Below, piece after piece: positions 46,732 to 57,112 of a stretch of 64,000 bases of DNA. Both the position numbers and the translations under genes were made by a program. The notes under the pieces were generated by a model. That model did no database searches, was not told where the DNA came from, and saw nothing but the letters and a program-made list of their open reading frames with translations. The stretch is from Branchiostoma floridae (taxonomy: Eukaryota; Chordata; Leptocardii; Amphioxiformes; Branchiostomatidae). The DNA is taken from assembly GCF_000003815.2 (NCBI RefSeq), contig NC_049985.1, positions 15,627,135 to 15,691,134 on the forward strand, read 5' to 3'. Each line of letters opens with the position of its first letter. Position 1 is the first letter of the stretch.

Positions 46732-47226
46732 CTCATCCAGCTTAGAAAATTGTGTCAAATAAAAGGTAGACTGGTACATGGATGGTAAGAGTTGGAATGA
46801 CTTGAATTTGATATAAAGGTTGGATGGTTCATAATTTTTTTTCATCTAGCTTGGAAATTTTATCAGCCCTGCAATAAAATCAACTGTCATAATTCCACCG
46901 TGTGCCATAATACTAACCAAAGTTGTTATAGAGGCCTTCTCAAAATTGTCTTCAACACTTAAATTTGTACATCTTCATTTCGAACATCTGTTGAAATCAC
47001 ATTAAATCCATGTATTTTTCTCATGAGGCCATATTATGGCACCCGGTGGAATTATGAGTGTCCAGTGGAATTATGAGTATGGCAGGGTTGATAAAATTTT
47101 CCAAAGCTAGATAAAAAAAATATGTACTATCCAACCTTAATATGAAATTTCAGTGACTGTCATTCCAACCAAATTCTTACCATGTACTTGTCTTTTATTT
47201 GACACAATTTTCTAAGCTGGATGTCA
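46732..47226. repeat. Large inverted repeat, arms about 180-195 bp
   Basis: The left arm 46732-46912 is complementary to the right arm 47032-47226. Matching words include CATCCAGCTTAGAAAATTGT, GTCAAATAAAAG, GGAATGAC, AAGGTTGGAT, ATCTAGCTT, AAATTTTATCA and CATAATTCCACCG. The spacer is about 119 bp. The right arm has an extra internal GGAATTATGAGT duplication. Part of the spacer and right arm is repeated again directly at 47281-47352. A transcript would form a long hairpin. The structure fits a foldback transposon; no target duplication was identified. Confidence 0.85.
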
Positions 47227-47352
47227 CATTGTCAGCATTGAGAATGGCATACTTCCATCTGCATTGGCACTTCTCTGTCAATTACTTTGAATTCATGTAT
47301 CTTTCTCATGTGGCAGTATTTTGGCATCCGTTGGAATTATGACAGTTGATGT

Positions 47353-47813
47353 TACATGTACCTGTGCAATGTGGCATACTTAATGAAAAGACTCATTATT
47401 GAATTGTGAATGACTTTGCCAAGTTGATATATTTGCATCACAAAAGGTTTTTGCTTCACACTGTCTTTAGTTTTAGATAATTACCTATGGGGTTAGGGAC
47501 TCATTGTAGGTGCACAAATTTCATTTATCATACCGACAAACTGCAAAATGTAGCATACATTTCATATTCTGGAGCTAACCTGAAGTCTGGACTCTCCATG
47601 CTGTATTTAAGTGACAGAGGACTCTTCCACTTGCATTTTCAATCATGTCAAAATTCAATTATTACAGTATGGAGAATGATTGGATGAGATCTGATTAATT
47701 GATGTCATAATAGCATCTCATTTAAATTCTGGCAGCTGTAGGTTTTTATGCATAAAGAATGTGACTAATGTTCATTGCTGGTGGTAGTGTTTGTACTAGA
47801 CTCTGATCTATTT
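47353..47813. other. Noncoding DNA, nothing recognised
   Basis: No supported feature. Confidence 0.4.
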
Positions 47814-48250
47814 AAAGATAAGAAAGCAATCATGCAAAGATTTGGTACAATCAGACAGAATATCACTGTGGATCAGGTAATGTATAGTGGTATAGTGTAC
47901 TAACTTTTCTGTAGTTTTTTTCCCTACCCGTGTTCTGTATCCAACAAAAGTATTGGTTAAAGATAAGAAAGCAATCATGCAACGATTTGGTACAATCAGA
48001 CAGAATATCACTGTGGATCAGGTAATGTATAGTGGTATATAGTGTACTAACTTTTCTGTAGTTTTTTTCCCTACCCGTGTTCTGTATCCAACAAAAGTAT
48101 TGGTTAAAGATAAGAAAGCAATCATGCAAAGATTTGGTACAATCAGACAGAATATCACTGTGGATCAGGTAATGTATAGTGGTATAGTGTACTAACTTTT
48201 CTGTAGTTTTTTTCCCTACCTGTGTTCTGTATCCAACAAAAGTATTGGTG
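47814..48250. repeat. Near-identical triplication of a 145-bp unit
   Basis: AAAGATAAGAAAGCAATCAT begins copies at 47814, 47959 and 48106. Each ends CCAACAAAAGTATTGGT. Differences are single bases (for example CATGCAAAGA against CATGCAACGA) and one inserted AT. This indicates a recent tandem amplification. Open frames on the minus strand merely follow the repeat. Confidence 0.97.
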
Positions 48251-48610
48251 CCTCACAATGCCCATGGGCTCATGGTAACCATATACTGAGAGTGATGACG
48301 TATTCCCTTGCTAGATTTGCCCATGGCCACAACTGACCTTAAATGGCACGGAAAAGCATTAACAGGGTATAAATGGAGACAAATCAGTCAAACACATCAG
48401 GAATCTCCCCACTTGAAGTAGATTTTCAATTTCTTGGCTGTTTTATGATATCAAAGGGCAGAAACAGTGGCTGTAATGAGTGGTTTAAGTGGATGGGGAA
48501 CAGAGGTGTGCATTTGTGATGTCGTATTTTAAGCACTAAGAGGATTCCAAGGCCAACTGAGTAAGTCATCCATATTGAGAAAGCTTGGGGAGTTAAGTCT
48601 CAAGCCCTTA
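48251..48610. other. Noncoding DNA, nothing recognised
   Basis: No supported feature. Confidence 0.4.
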
Positions 48611-48822
48611 TACTGTAAATGCATTTAATTCTGTGGGGATTTAATTTTGCGATAGCGGGAAAAAGGACTTTTTGTGGTGGTTTTAAGTTCGCGGTAGCAC
48701 CATGCACTATAGTCTCTTACTGCCATAGAAAAATTTTTGCTATGGTTTTAAGTTTGCTGTGAAGTGGCCGCCACAAAATCCGCGAATATTTAACCACCAT
48801 AAACGTTTCTGCATTTACAGTA
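48611..48822 (+). mobile_element. 212-bp MITE (family 2), copy B
   Basis: The ends TACTGTAAATGC and GCATTTACAGTA are exact inverted repeats. It aligns to the reverse complement of 39733-39944 over its whole length. Many CpGs of that copy are TG or CA here (for example TTCTGTGGGG against TTCGCGGGG, and TTTTGCGATAGCG against TTTCGCGGTAGCG). Confidence 0.9.
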
Positions 48823-49322
48823 ATAGGGACTTGAAGTCTTGTTACCCAGAAAGGGATAACTTTGCTGTCGTCCGTGGTATCAGACAGAATTTCGGTGATT
48901 TCAAACAGCATGGGATAGAGGGGAAATTGCTGGCTATAATTCAGCTTTGTTTGCCAAACATGCATGACATTGAACACATTTAGTAGAAATTGAAATACAA
49001 CAGTTACTCACTACATGACCTCTTAAAGGGGAAAGAAACACTTAAAAACACATCATGGTGAAACTTTGCCAAAAGATTCTAGCAGACAAACTTTCTTCAA
49101 TGTGATTTGCATTGCCTGAAACCATTGGGCTGACAGTGAATGGTATCATGAGTGTGAAGCTGTCTGGGGTTCCAAGAATACTTTCATGTTGGGCCACTTC
49201 TGGTCATACTAAACTCAGTCCTAAGTCTGAAAAGTATTTTATAACAGGCAGTAGCTTGTTATACTGTTTATGCCTGCTGGAAGTTGCTTTTTATAATACA
49301 TGCCATAATGTTTGGGTCATGC
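48823..49322. other. Noncoding DNA, nothing recognised
   Basis: No supported feature. Confidence 0.4.
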
Positions 49323-49400
49323 ACCTTGTGTATAGCTAAAGGTGCCAATGTCGTAATGATTAATAAGAACCACCTTGAACTTCAAAGGCTAATCGCCTTA
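49323..49400 (+). repeat. Dispersed repeat D, copy 1
   Basis: GTGTATAGCTAAAGGTGCC, GTAATGATTAATAAGAACCA and CTTGAACTTCAAAGG are shared with 51221-51300. AAGGTG and CACCTT, with the GAACTTCAAAGG tract, give weak dyad symmetry. Confidence 0.75.
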
Positions 49401-50051
49401 CAGGCCAAGGTGTTTTCTCCACATGCCTTGCAGAAGACAAGTGCCTCAAAGGTAAATCAATAAAGTATGATGTGCATGCATGATCAATTGAGCTGGAACC
49501 TTGAAGCATTACCATTTCAAGACCACAATATAGAAACCAATGGACATCGATTTCTAGCCTGTATCTAGCCTTCCATTTTGTTCATCCTGGAGTTAAGCTT
49601 GCCCACACTGAGTAACAAATTGATGTACTTGTTAAGAATCAAACTACATTCTTTCCTGTGTCAGTTTTGAAATGCTCAAGTTGTTATTTTGCACAATGTA
49701 AAATCATGAATGCATCAACAGAATAATGTAACATTGTAGCCTTTTTCCATAGTCTAAATAGGTGCTATATTTGTGTATACTGGCAATCCTATGCAGCCAA
49801 AGCAGGTGTCAAGGACATTGCGGTCACCATCATGACATTACAGCATTGATGTATGACAGGTAGTCTGTCAGACTTTGCTGGACAATGAGTCCATGGAAGT
49901 TCAAGCAAATCCCTGATAGGTACCTTTAGTGCTGTAAATCAGATGTGCTGAAACTGTTTAATGCATACGGCCACTAACCCATAGATATATTTATATGTCT
50001 GCTCCATTATGGCAATGTATTTGCCATTCAAGTTTTTATCTTTACAAATAA
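49401..50051. other. Noncoding DNA, nothing recognised
   Basis: No supported frame or repeat. Confidence 0.4.
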
Positions 50052-50423
50052 GAGCCCATTCAGTTGCTGGCGGAGTGTTACGAGAAAAGTTTTCATCAGA
50101 TTCCTTCATGTCATGCTCCTATCAGTGCAAATACCCTTTCAGCTGTACATCACTGTCATTTGACAGTGTCTTCTTTCGCTGCCCCTCTGGCCAACCTCCA
50201 ATCTTCCATGCTTGCATCTCATTCCATGGCATCAGTCATAAAAGATGCCATGAACCGTTTCTTTGAAGCATTACACATGAGCCTTTGAGATAAACTGACA
50301 GTAGAGGACAATACCGATATCCGAGAGGCTGTGGAGAAACAGATTGCAGAACTCAAAGTGTTGCTTCAAGGTGGGCGCCCCGACTGGCATGTACTTTCAG
50401 AGAGGCACGGAGATATGATGTGA
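50052..50423 (+). pseudogene. Candidate coding segment with an in-frame TGA
   Basis: In the frame containing 50064, the sequence is open from after a TAA at 50049 to a TGA at 50286-50288. It then stays open in the same frame to TGA at 50421-50423. The part after the first TGA encodes a charged helix-like segment (Leu-Thr-Val-Glu-Asp, Arg-Glu-Ala-Val-Glu-Lys-Gln, Ala-Glu-Leu-Lys-Val-Leu-Leu-Gln), unusual among the random-looking frames here. The residues before it (Asp-Ala-Met-Asn-Arg-Phe-Phe-Glu-Ala-Leu) fit the same helix. The break could be a disabling change, a sequencing error, or an exon boundary that I misread (CAAG|GTGGGC at 50370 is a possible donor). The gene is not recognised, and coding status is inference. 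Confidence 0.3.
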
Positions 50424-50847
50424 TTTATGTGTGCATGTTGCAAGGACGCAAGTTGTCAAACTCAGCATCCAAGCATTGAACTCTAGACAGCAGTTGTGGT
50501 TCATGGGAGGTACACTCTATGGAATATGCTGAAATATGTGTCCATGCCATTATGTTGTGCTCATGGTTTCTGGACTTTAAAAGGCATTATTATGAGCCTT
50601 GCAGTGCAGTTCTAGTCAGATGATGATAAGAAAATGAGGGGAAAATCCCAGGGATATCCCTGTGTACAACTCAAAAGAACCAATAGCTTCCACCCACACT
50701 ACTACGTCAGAATATCATGATAGAATTGTCTTGGTTGTCCATCGTGTTCAAAGATAACTCCTGCGTGCATCCTCCTCTCATCTGTTGTGCACAAGAGGCT
50801 CAGGAGCCCAATTCTGGACCTGCAGGGCCATCCGCACTAGTACTGCT
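50424..50847. other. Noncoding DNA, nothing recognised
   Basis: No supported feature up to the gap. Confidence 0.4.
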
Positions 50848-50947
50848 NNNNNNNNNNNNNNNNNNNNNNNNNNNNNNNNNNNNNNNNNNNNNNNNNNNNN
50901 NNNNNNNNNNNNNNNNNNNNNNNNNNNNNNNNNNNNNNNNNNNNNNN
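50848..50947. other. Assembly gap (100 N)
   Basis: Exactly 100 undetermined bases. Both edges carry ACTGCT/GCTGC-like words, so a collapsed short repeat is possible. Confidence 0.99.
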
Positions 50948-51220
50948 GCTGCCTGGTCACTGCTGCCACTGCCGCTGGTTTACATCTGTGTCTAGCCTCT
51001 TCAATGTTATTTTGGCATGTCTGTTCAAAGTTTTCATGTGCAAGCCTCGTTGCGGGGCACCAGCCACTACAGTCTCATGCCTGTTTCTCAATCTGGATTG
51101 GGGGTATGTCAATATACTTAATGTTGTTTTTATAATTTGTCGTTTCTTTTAGTTATTGGGCAATGAATGTGTATCCCATGTAGGTACTCATTAATATAAA
51201 AGCACATGTTTGTGTCACAT

Positions 51221-51300
51221 ACCTCTGTGTATAGCTTAAGGTGCCGAAGTGGTAATGATTAATAAGAACCAACTTGAACTTCAAAGGCAATGCGCCTTGA
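51221..51300 (+). repeat. Dispersed repeat D, copy 2
   Basis: Direct-orientation copy of 49323-49400, about 1.9 kb away, with about ten differences. The sequence between the copies is not otherwise repeated. Confidence 0.75.
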
Positions 51301-51971
51301 ATATATGTACCTCAGAGCAGCACAGAATCTGTCAAAAGATTTCAATTGCTTTGAAGCTGGAGCCTGGTGTACGAGTGCAGAACCTTTGCCTCAAAAATGG
51401 GAGCTAAAATACAAAATTTGCAAGAATTATGAATGCCATGAAATTCTGACAGGGTTTCAATTAAAAACACAATCATACATGCTGAGCACATATTTCTTGA
51501 GAGGAATTCAGCTGGTGGCCACCCTTTTCCTGTAGAATTTGCTAACAACCCAAAATTGCAATGCATATAGAGACTTTGATGCAACATCACAAGATTTTTC
51601 CCTTCTGCATATTTTGTCCTTGAAAGGAGTCATCTTCAAGAACTGAGTTGGAAAGTGCAAGAACCTGTATGTAGGTTAGTGCAGGGGTATTATTGATTTG
51701 CTCATGGTATAAAGGGAGATTCCATGCCTTGATAGGTGGAGGATGGATCGTTCTTCCATCAGGATTATTTATGTAATAGTGTGTGCTCAGCGGCAGGTCC
51801 CCTGCACTAACGAGCCCTTTGTACCAGTGGTCAGGGTCCAGTTCCTGATTGAACCAAATCATTGCACCTGCAGCACACAGCATACAAATGGAGCCATTAG
51901 GCATGTACAGATCAATTCTTTGTTCTACAGCTGAGTTGATTGCTGGACATAAGACTGACCTTTGTGTGCTT
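51301..51971. other. Noncoding DNA with a minus-strand frame
   Basis: A 130-codon minus-strand frame (51587-51979) has non-monotonous composition (Pro-, Asn- and His-rich stretches). It shows no domain I recognise, and its length is within chance. Nothing else is seen. Confidence 0.3.
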
Positions 51972-52110
51972 GGTGGCATGCATAGTCCAGTGACTAGAAT
52001 GACCCTGACTGTAGACCAAGAGGTTGGGAGTTTGAATCACATCTGTTTGCGCTCTAGATATGCCTGCTACTGGACATGGCTGCAATCCTGAGACCTGTGT
52101 GTTATGCTGT
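51972..52110 (+). mobile_element. tRNA-derived SINE head
   Basis: The A-box-like TAGTCCAGTGA (51983-51993) and B-box-like AGTTTGAATCA (52029-52039) are at tRNA spacing. Between them lies CTGACTGTAGACCAAGAGGT, resembling a tRNA anticodon and variable region. The head is decayed and the 3' limit is uncertain. It is too degraded for a functional tRNA. Confidence 0.6.
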
Positions 52111-53400
52111 TTTCCACTGTTCATTGTATAATATACTTTTCAAAAAGAGGTAGGGGAATTTCCCCATGGCCCGTAAAACATGAACCAGGTAAATACTGCA
52201 CATATATGTAGCATCTGTCTTGACCTTCACAACCAGTTGAAGATTGGCTCTTAGCTTAGCTGTTTCACGATTTTCTATCGTTCGTTCAGAGGCTGATCAT
52301 CATTAACTTTTTGGACAAGACTCAACATTGCTTTTTGATAATCACAAGTCGCCAATATATCTAAATAATATCTGGAATAATTTCCCTTTGGCATGTTATA
52401 CCATACAACTTTACAGCCGTGCGCATGGCAGTAGATGGTTATGCAACACTGAACCTTTAAACCTACCCTTTGACCATCTTAGCTGTGTTATTTCAAGATG
52501 TATGAGGATACCCCTACTGTTCTTGGTATCAATAAGTTCAACTTTATATAGTTCTAGGAAAAAATGTTTCCACACTTCAATCCTTAACGACTGTCATTTT
52601 GTTACTTCTAGCAAGGAGCTTTTTCCTGATAAAAGCTCCTTGCTTCTAGCAATAATTTTCTATAGATATGAAGTGTTCTGTTGCTTAGACTTTGTTTAAA
52701 AAACCTTTTTACAAATAAGGAAGACAGCAGCTCAGACAGACATGTCCAAACTTGTATACTACTAAAAGATGAATCCCTTCTTCATGCCTCAAACATTTTG
52801 GCTGTGATACTGAGAATTATCTTTCCAGCACTTGTTACTTACTTGTTACTTGATAAGGTCTCCTCATCATGAGTGGCCTGCATCCAGGAGTTTGCATCTC
52901 TCCTGGCCCATTTCCAGCACTTGTAACCTGTTGAAATTGCTTTCCTTTCTTCTCTTCCTGAGATAACTAGACATGCTCCATAGATCCAGAGGGCACTCAT
53001 CAAGAATTCTACTTTGGCTAGATCCAAGAAATCTCTGCCTTTGATCTTTTCACACTTTTTCAATAGTATAGATAGATTCGTCATTCACCTGAGTGTTCAG
53101 GAGAGCAATAGACAGTTCTAACTAATGTCAATGACTGCGAATAGTACTCCCTGAAAAGTTTCTGGCAAAGATTCATGTCAGTTGGCAGACTGAGACACTA
53201 AGATGAAAATTACACGGTTGAGCCACTCGCTGAATGAATAATTTATTGCTGTTCAGAGAGCCCCAAATACCTCCCAGCGTGCCCCCAATTAAACCTCCAT
53301 CTCAAGGTATCATTTCTCACGGGGAGGTGTCGGCCTAGTTGTTCCTGCATCAGCAACTCTGTACAAAGGTCAAACTACTTCAAACATTGTGCGCATCACT
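52111..53400. other. Noncoding DNA, nothing recognised
   Basis: A 123-codon plus frame (52328-52699) is unrecognised. GAGCTTTTTCCTGATAAAAGCTC near 52617-52639 can form a short hairpin. Confidence 0.35.
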
Positions 53401-53812
53401 AAGCATTTGGGACAGCCTTTCCAAGTGTGAAAGTTATTGACATTTTCATCAGGCACTAGGTCAGCAGTAATGTGAAGAATTAATCAAAGAGCAGATATGT
53501 TAATCATTCTTTTGTATATTGGGCCCTTAGTAGATCACAACGTCATTATAAAACATAACGCAAAATATGATAAATCAACAAATAGATTACAAATCTACAG
53601 TTTGCATGACCAAGTATTTGGGACAGTCTTTTCAAGTGTGAAAGTTATTGACATTTTCATCAGGCACTAGGTCAGCAGTAATGTTAAGACTTAATTATAA
53701 TCAAAGAGCAGATATGTTAATCATTCTTTTGTATATTGGGCCTTTAGTAGATCACAATGTCATTATAAAACATAATGCAAAATATGATAAATCAACAAGT
53801 AGATGGTAGATC
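53401..53812. repeat. Tandem duplication, 211-bp period
   Basis: ATTTGGGACAG, AAGTGTGAAAGTTATTGACA, CAGGCACTAGGTCAGCAGTA and GCAGATATGTTAATCATTCT occur in both copies (53401-53611 and 53612-53812) with few substitutions. TTATAA is gained in copy 2. Confidence 0.96.
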
Positions 53813-55393
53813 AATAGCAGTATGACAAACTTACTTAACTTCAAAGGAATGCTTGAAGTAGTCATCCAACCAAATAATTCATGAGAATTGTAGTGTTTAA
53901 ATGTGTAATCTGGTTTTCTGAAGAATACAATGTGAGGACATTTTACATTTTTCCTAAATACTGGTCTATCATGCACAGTCTCATAGATAATGACCATCAT
54001 TTAGTACTGATCAGCCAAAGTACTAGATTTTGAGCCTAAATTTAGGACCTATGGAAGTTGACTCTCATTTCTGTCACTTTCTTTAACAAAGCTGTTCCAG
54101 GGGAAGTCAGAAAAGTTACTTCTGCTTCGCTCTACATACTCCTGAAATCGTGCACCTTTCCAAGACCTGGACAACTTATGAGGTGCAACAAATGACGGTG
54201 GGCCTGGAAGCATGGTTAAGAGGCTGCATCCCAGTAGACAGGCTTCAAAGCAGGGCCGTTGTTTTTCACCCCGCCATATCCATGATTCATACTCGTCTTG
54301 AAAGGTTTGCATCAACACTTCACCTCAGCTTTGATTAGTTTTCCCAAGCATGGTTGACTCAAGTGATCGGCATGCACATCGAATCTGATGGCACTATTGT
54401 GGATATTCCACCAGAAGTCAACTTCAGAGTTTGGAACTAGAATTCTTGGAAAAGAGAGCATTACGTTACCTTCAACACCCATGTTTGATTTACAACATCA
54501 AAGGAAGTGCTACTGAAGTGTGGATACTAAGTGGGTTTGGGGCCCTGTAGGGAAAACGTACTTAAAACTGCTGCAGGGAGGAAAAACTTGGCGATTGTCA
54601 AGAACATGGACTATTTTCAGCCTAGGCCAAGATATCTGTTGTTTGCATTGTCCATTTATGGACATGGTAAACCAACTTGTGAAATATTTGGAGTCTGAGA
54701 AAAGGACAATCTGCCTTCCCCATTTTCCAACATTTTATTTTTAGATTTACCTGTTTCTAGTTTTGAAAAAAGTTTAAGATATAATGTAAGAAATGAATGC
54801 TGCTACATGTAAGCTATGTGACCAATGTCAGTGTGTGTTTTTTATCGATGCCGCATATAGCTTGTGCCCTTTATATATTTTCACTTCATGACTGACAGCT
54901 CTTTATCAGACCATGTCACTTTACGCAGTGGTATTCTGCAAAGTCAACCTGCCGCCTGGCCATTGTGCTGATATTTGGCTGTTGGCAACAATGCAAACCC
55001 GCAGATACAGTGTTTTCAACTGACAGGGAGATTAATGTAGTGTGAATGCCAAGTCAGAAGCAAGAAGCTGTGTATGATGATATAGTGTCCCAGGAGACAC
55101 ATCAAAGTCAGGCGTCTGGCTCATTTCAAATAATTCACCACTCTTCTATGACTATGGTGGCTCTAACTGAACTGCCCACTTATATCAATTCTGCCTGGAG
55201 CAGTGCCTTTCAGACAGTCTCAGTTCCAGGGGACAATCAAACTTTCATGAGTAGGAGAAGTTGAGAAAATATTTTTTTTAGAAAGTGACACTTACATGTG
55301 ACCAAGACTGTTGGCTACTATTACTGGGGTACAGGCAGTCTTACTCATGTATATTCAATTTCATCAGGGGGATAGATTTCTTTTTTTTTTTAT
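53813..55393. other. Noncoding DNA, nothing recognised
   Basis: Frames up to 89 codons (54049-54318 minus) are unrecognised. Confidence 0.4.
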
Positions 55394-55396
55394 TAA

Positions 55397-55902
55397 GGCC
55401 ACAGCAAGTAAAATTTATGGATGGCATCCTCTGCAGACTTAAGAAATAATGAGATAGTGCAAAAAAAAGAAGATTGGGTAAAAAAAAACAAGCTGCCAAA
55501 TTTTCAAAGTAGACACAATAAACATTCTGACAAGGACTGAAGTGACAAAATATGGCCCCACAGCTAACAAGTCACTTACTCTTGTATTCAAGAAGTGCAC
55601 TGGCATAGTAAACGTGACCCTATTGTGGTAGACTTGCATCACATTAGTTTGGCAACTGCTGTCATGGCTTCCATATTGGTGCCACTCTTACAGCCATACA
55701 GCAAGTTTTACTTCTGCAACTACAGTCAAGGTTACCACTCCAGTGTCACTTCTGCATACAATTATTGGCTTACAACACAACCTATTCACCTATTTCAGTC
55801 TATCTGACCATCCACAAAGAAGAAAAAAAATTTTTTTTTTCTGAAATCAGGCAAAAATTTGTGAGAGGCGAATGTCATCCATAAAATTTACTTGCTGTGG
55901 CC
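55397..55902. mobile_element. PIF/Harbinger-type MITE with TAA duplication
   Basis: The left end is GGCCACAGCAAGTAAAATTT. The right end inverts to GGCCACAGCAAGTAAATTTT, and both continue to ATGGATG. TAA flanks each end (55394-55396 and 55903-55905), matching the 3-bp TWA duplication of PIF/Harbinger. Poly-A and poly-T tracts lie inside. There is no transposase frame. Confidence 0.88.
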
Positions 55903-55905
55903 TAA

Positions 55906-56534
55906 GGCTGAACATACTTAATATGAGCTACAAGTTGATGGAAAATTTTGGCCAAGTGTACGAATTTGTCTCCCACAAGTGGCCTGGTCATGTGGTGTAT
56001 ATTGAGTGTTTGGTTTTGAATCCTGTCGTGCTACCAATGTTGATAAAGGTACTTAACAAGACTTTTCTCACTCTGCCCAAGTGTAATAATGGACAGTACT
56101 ACCTAACTTCTGTTGGGGGAGGGGGGGGGGATAGAGAGTGTTGGGCTCCGGATCCCAATACTGTGCTCGAGCCCAAGACACAGTGGATAACAACCCACTG
56201 CTCCTATAGCCTTAGAAGAGCTATGGCATGTGCAGAAAGAGAAAGATATAGCCAACATTGTATGACGTCACACAGAACTATCTGTACATCCTTCTTATTA
56301 GCATTGACTCTTAATTTGCTATACACATGACACCAATACATACTTGTACACAGTGTAGATTATGGTATAGGATAGATATATTTCTAATGAAACAGAATAC
56401 TTCATCTGTGCATTAGTGGTGGAAATATTGCACTACATCATGTCAATACAACTAAAAAGATAATGTCATGAAATAGATAAAGATATACACTGGCAAGCAA
56501 TGCTTTGATCTCAACCACATTCCTTCTTCTCCTG
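55906..56534. other. Noncoding DNA with a G-rich run
   Basis: A run of G broken by one A lies at 56115-56130. A 152-codon frame (55872-56330) crosses it and shows no recognised motif; it also overlaps the end of the neighbouring MITE. Confidence 0.4.
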
Positions 56535-57112
56535 CGAGGGGTGTTCAATAAAAAATAACTCTGACCCACTTTCAGTTGTTTGATCTGGATGAAATTTTGC
56601 ATGTGTAATTATTCATATCTCTATAGTTAATGTTGCAAAACAAAACTCTGAACTAATTGTGGTTTCTGATTTACTGGTGTTTGAACTGAGTTAGGTGTGA
56701 AATGGACCAGGTGTGAAATGGAGCCAGTTGAGTGTCGCGCAGTGATCCGGTTTTTGTATTTGAAAGGACGCACACCAAAGGAGACTTTTGATGAAATGAA
56801 AGAAACTTATGGTGATGATGCCCCATTATATGACCTTGTAAAACGCTGGCATCCTGAATTCAAACATGGCCGGAAGTCTGTGGAAACAGCTCCCAGACCT
56901 GGTCGTTCCTCTTCTGCCATTGATGAGGCATCTGTTGGAGGACCAACCTGGGGTGTCCTACAAAAACGGTGTCCAGAGCTGCATCAAAAGATGGGAGAAA
57001 TGCATAACTATGGGTGGTTCCTATGAAGAGAAAGACTAATAACTGTGCCAAGTTTCATTAATCTCCTGCTATGGGAAATGAGTCAGAGTTAAGACTTATT
57101 GAACGCCCCTCG
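56535..57112 (+). mobile_element. Internally deleted mariner transposon
   Basis: The left end CGAGGGGTGTTCAATAA and the inverted right end CGAGGGGCGTTCAATAA are mariner-type TIRs of about 30 bp, extending to AACTCTGAC. TA follows the right end (57113-57114); the left flank reads TG, apparently mutated. At 578 bp it is less than half of a full mariner (about 1.3 kb). The retained coding parts are the transposase N-terminus and a short piece of the C-terminus, so the catalytic domain is lost. It could only move with transposase supplied in trans. Confidence 0.93.
56697..57039 (+). pseudogene. Mariner transposase remnant (HTH domain fused to C-terminal fragment)
   Basis: From about 56718 the frame encodes the mariner N-terminal helix-turn-helix (HTH_48 type): CRAVIRFLYLKGRTPKE, then an E-T-YGDDAP-Y-VKRW-like region, E-FK-GR-SVE and a Pro-Arg-Pro-Gly-Arg stretch. 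This is the DNA-binding domain that recognises the TIR. The DDE/D catalytic core is absent. From 56959 the +1 frame, ending at TAA 57037-57039, carries a Lys-Arg-Trp-Glu-Lys-Cys-Ile motif and a Gly-Gly-Ser-Tyr-Glu-Glu-Lys motif. Both match the usual mariner C-terminus. The deletion junction, near 56940-56958, has thus left N- and C-terminal pieces out of frame. The gene is non-functional. The open frame itself reads through to 57026 in the wrong phase. Confidence 0.92.

Noticed and set aside
47808-48129. Repetitive minus-strand frames
   Set aside because: A by-product of the 145-bp triplication; the unit is not a multiple of three.
51587-51979. 130-codon minus-strand frame
   Set aside because: No recognised domain, and it overlaps the start of a SINE head on the other strand.
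55397-55902. Retrotransposon 3' end, because of poly-A and poly-T tracts
   Set aside because: Exact inverted termini with TAA duplications fit a DNA transposon better.
55872-56330. 152-codon plus-strand frame
   Set aside because: It begins inside the PIF/Harbinger-type MITE and crosses a poly-G run giving a glycine tract; not a convincing protein.
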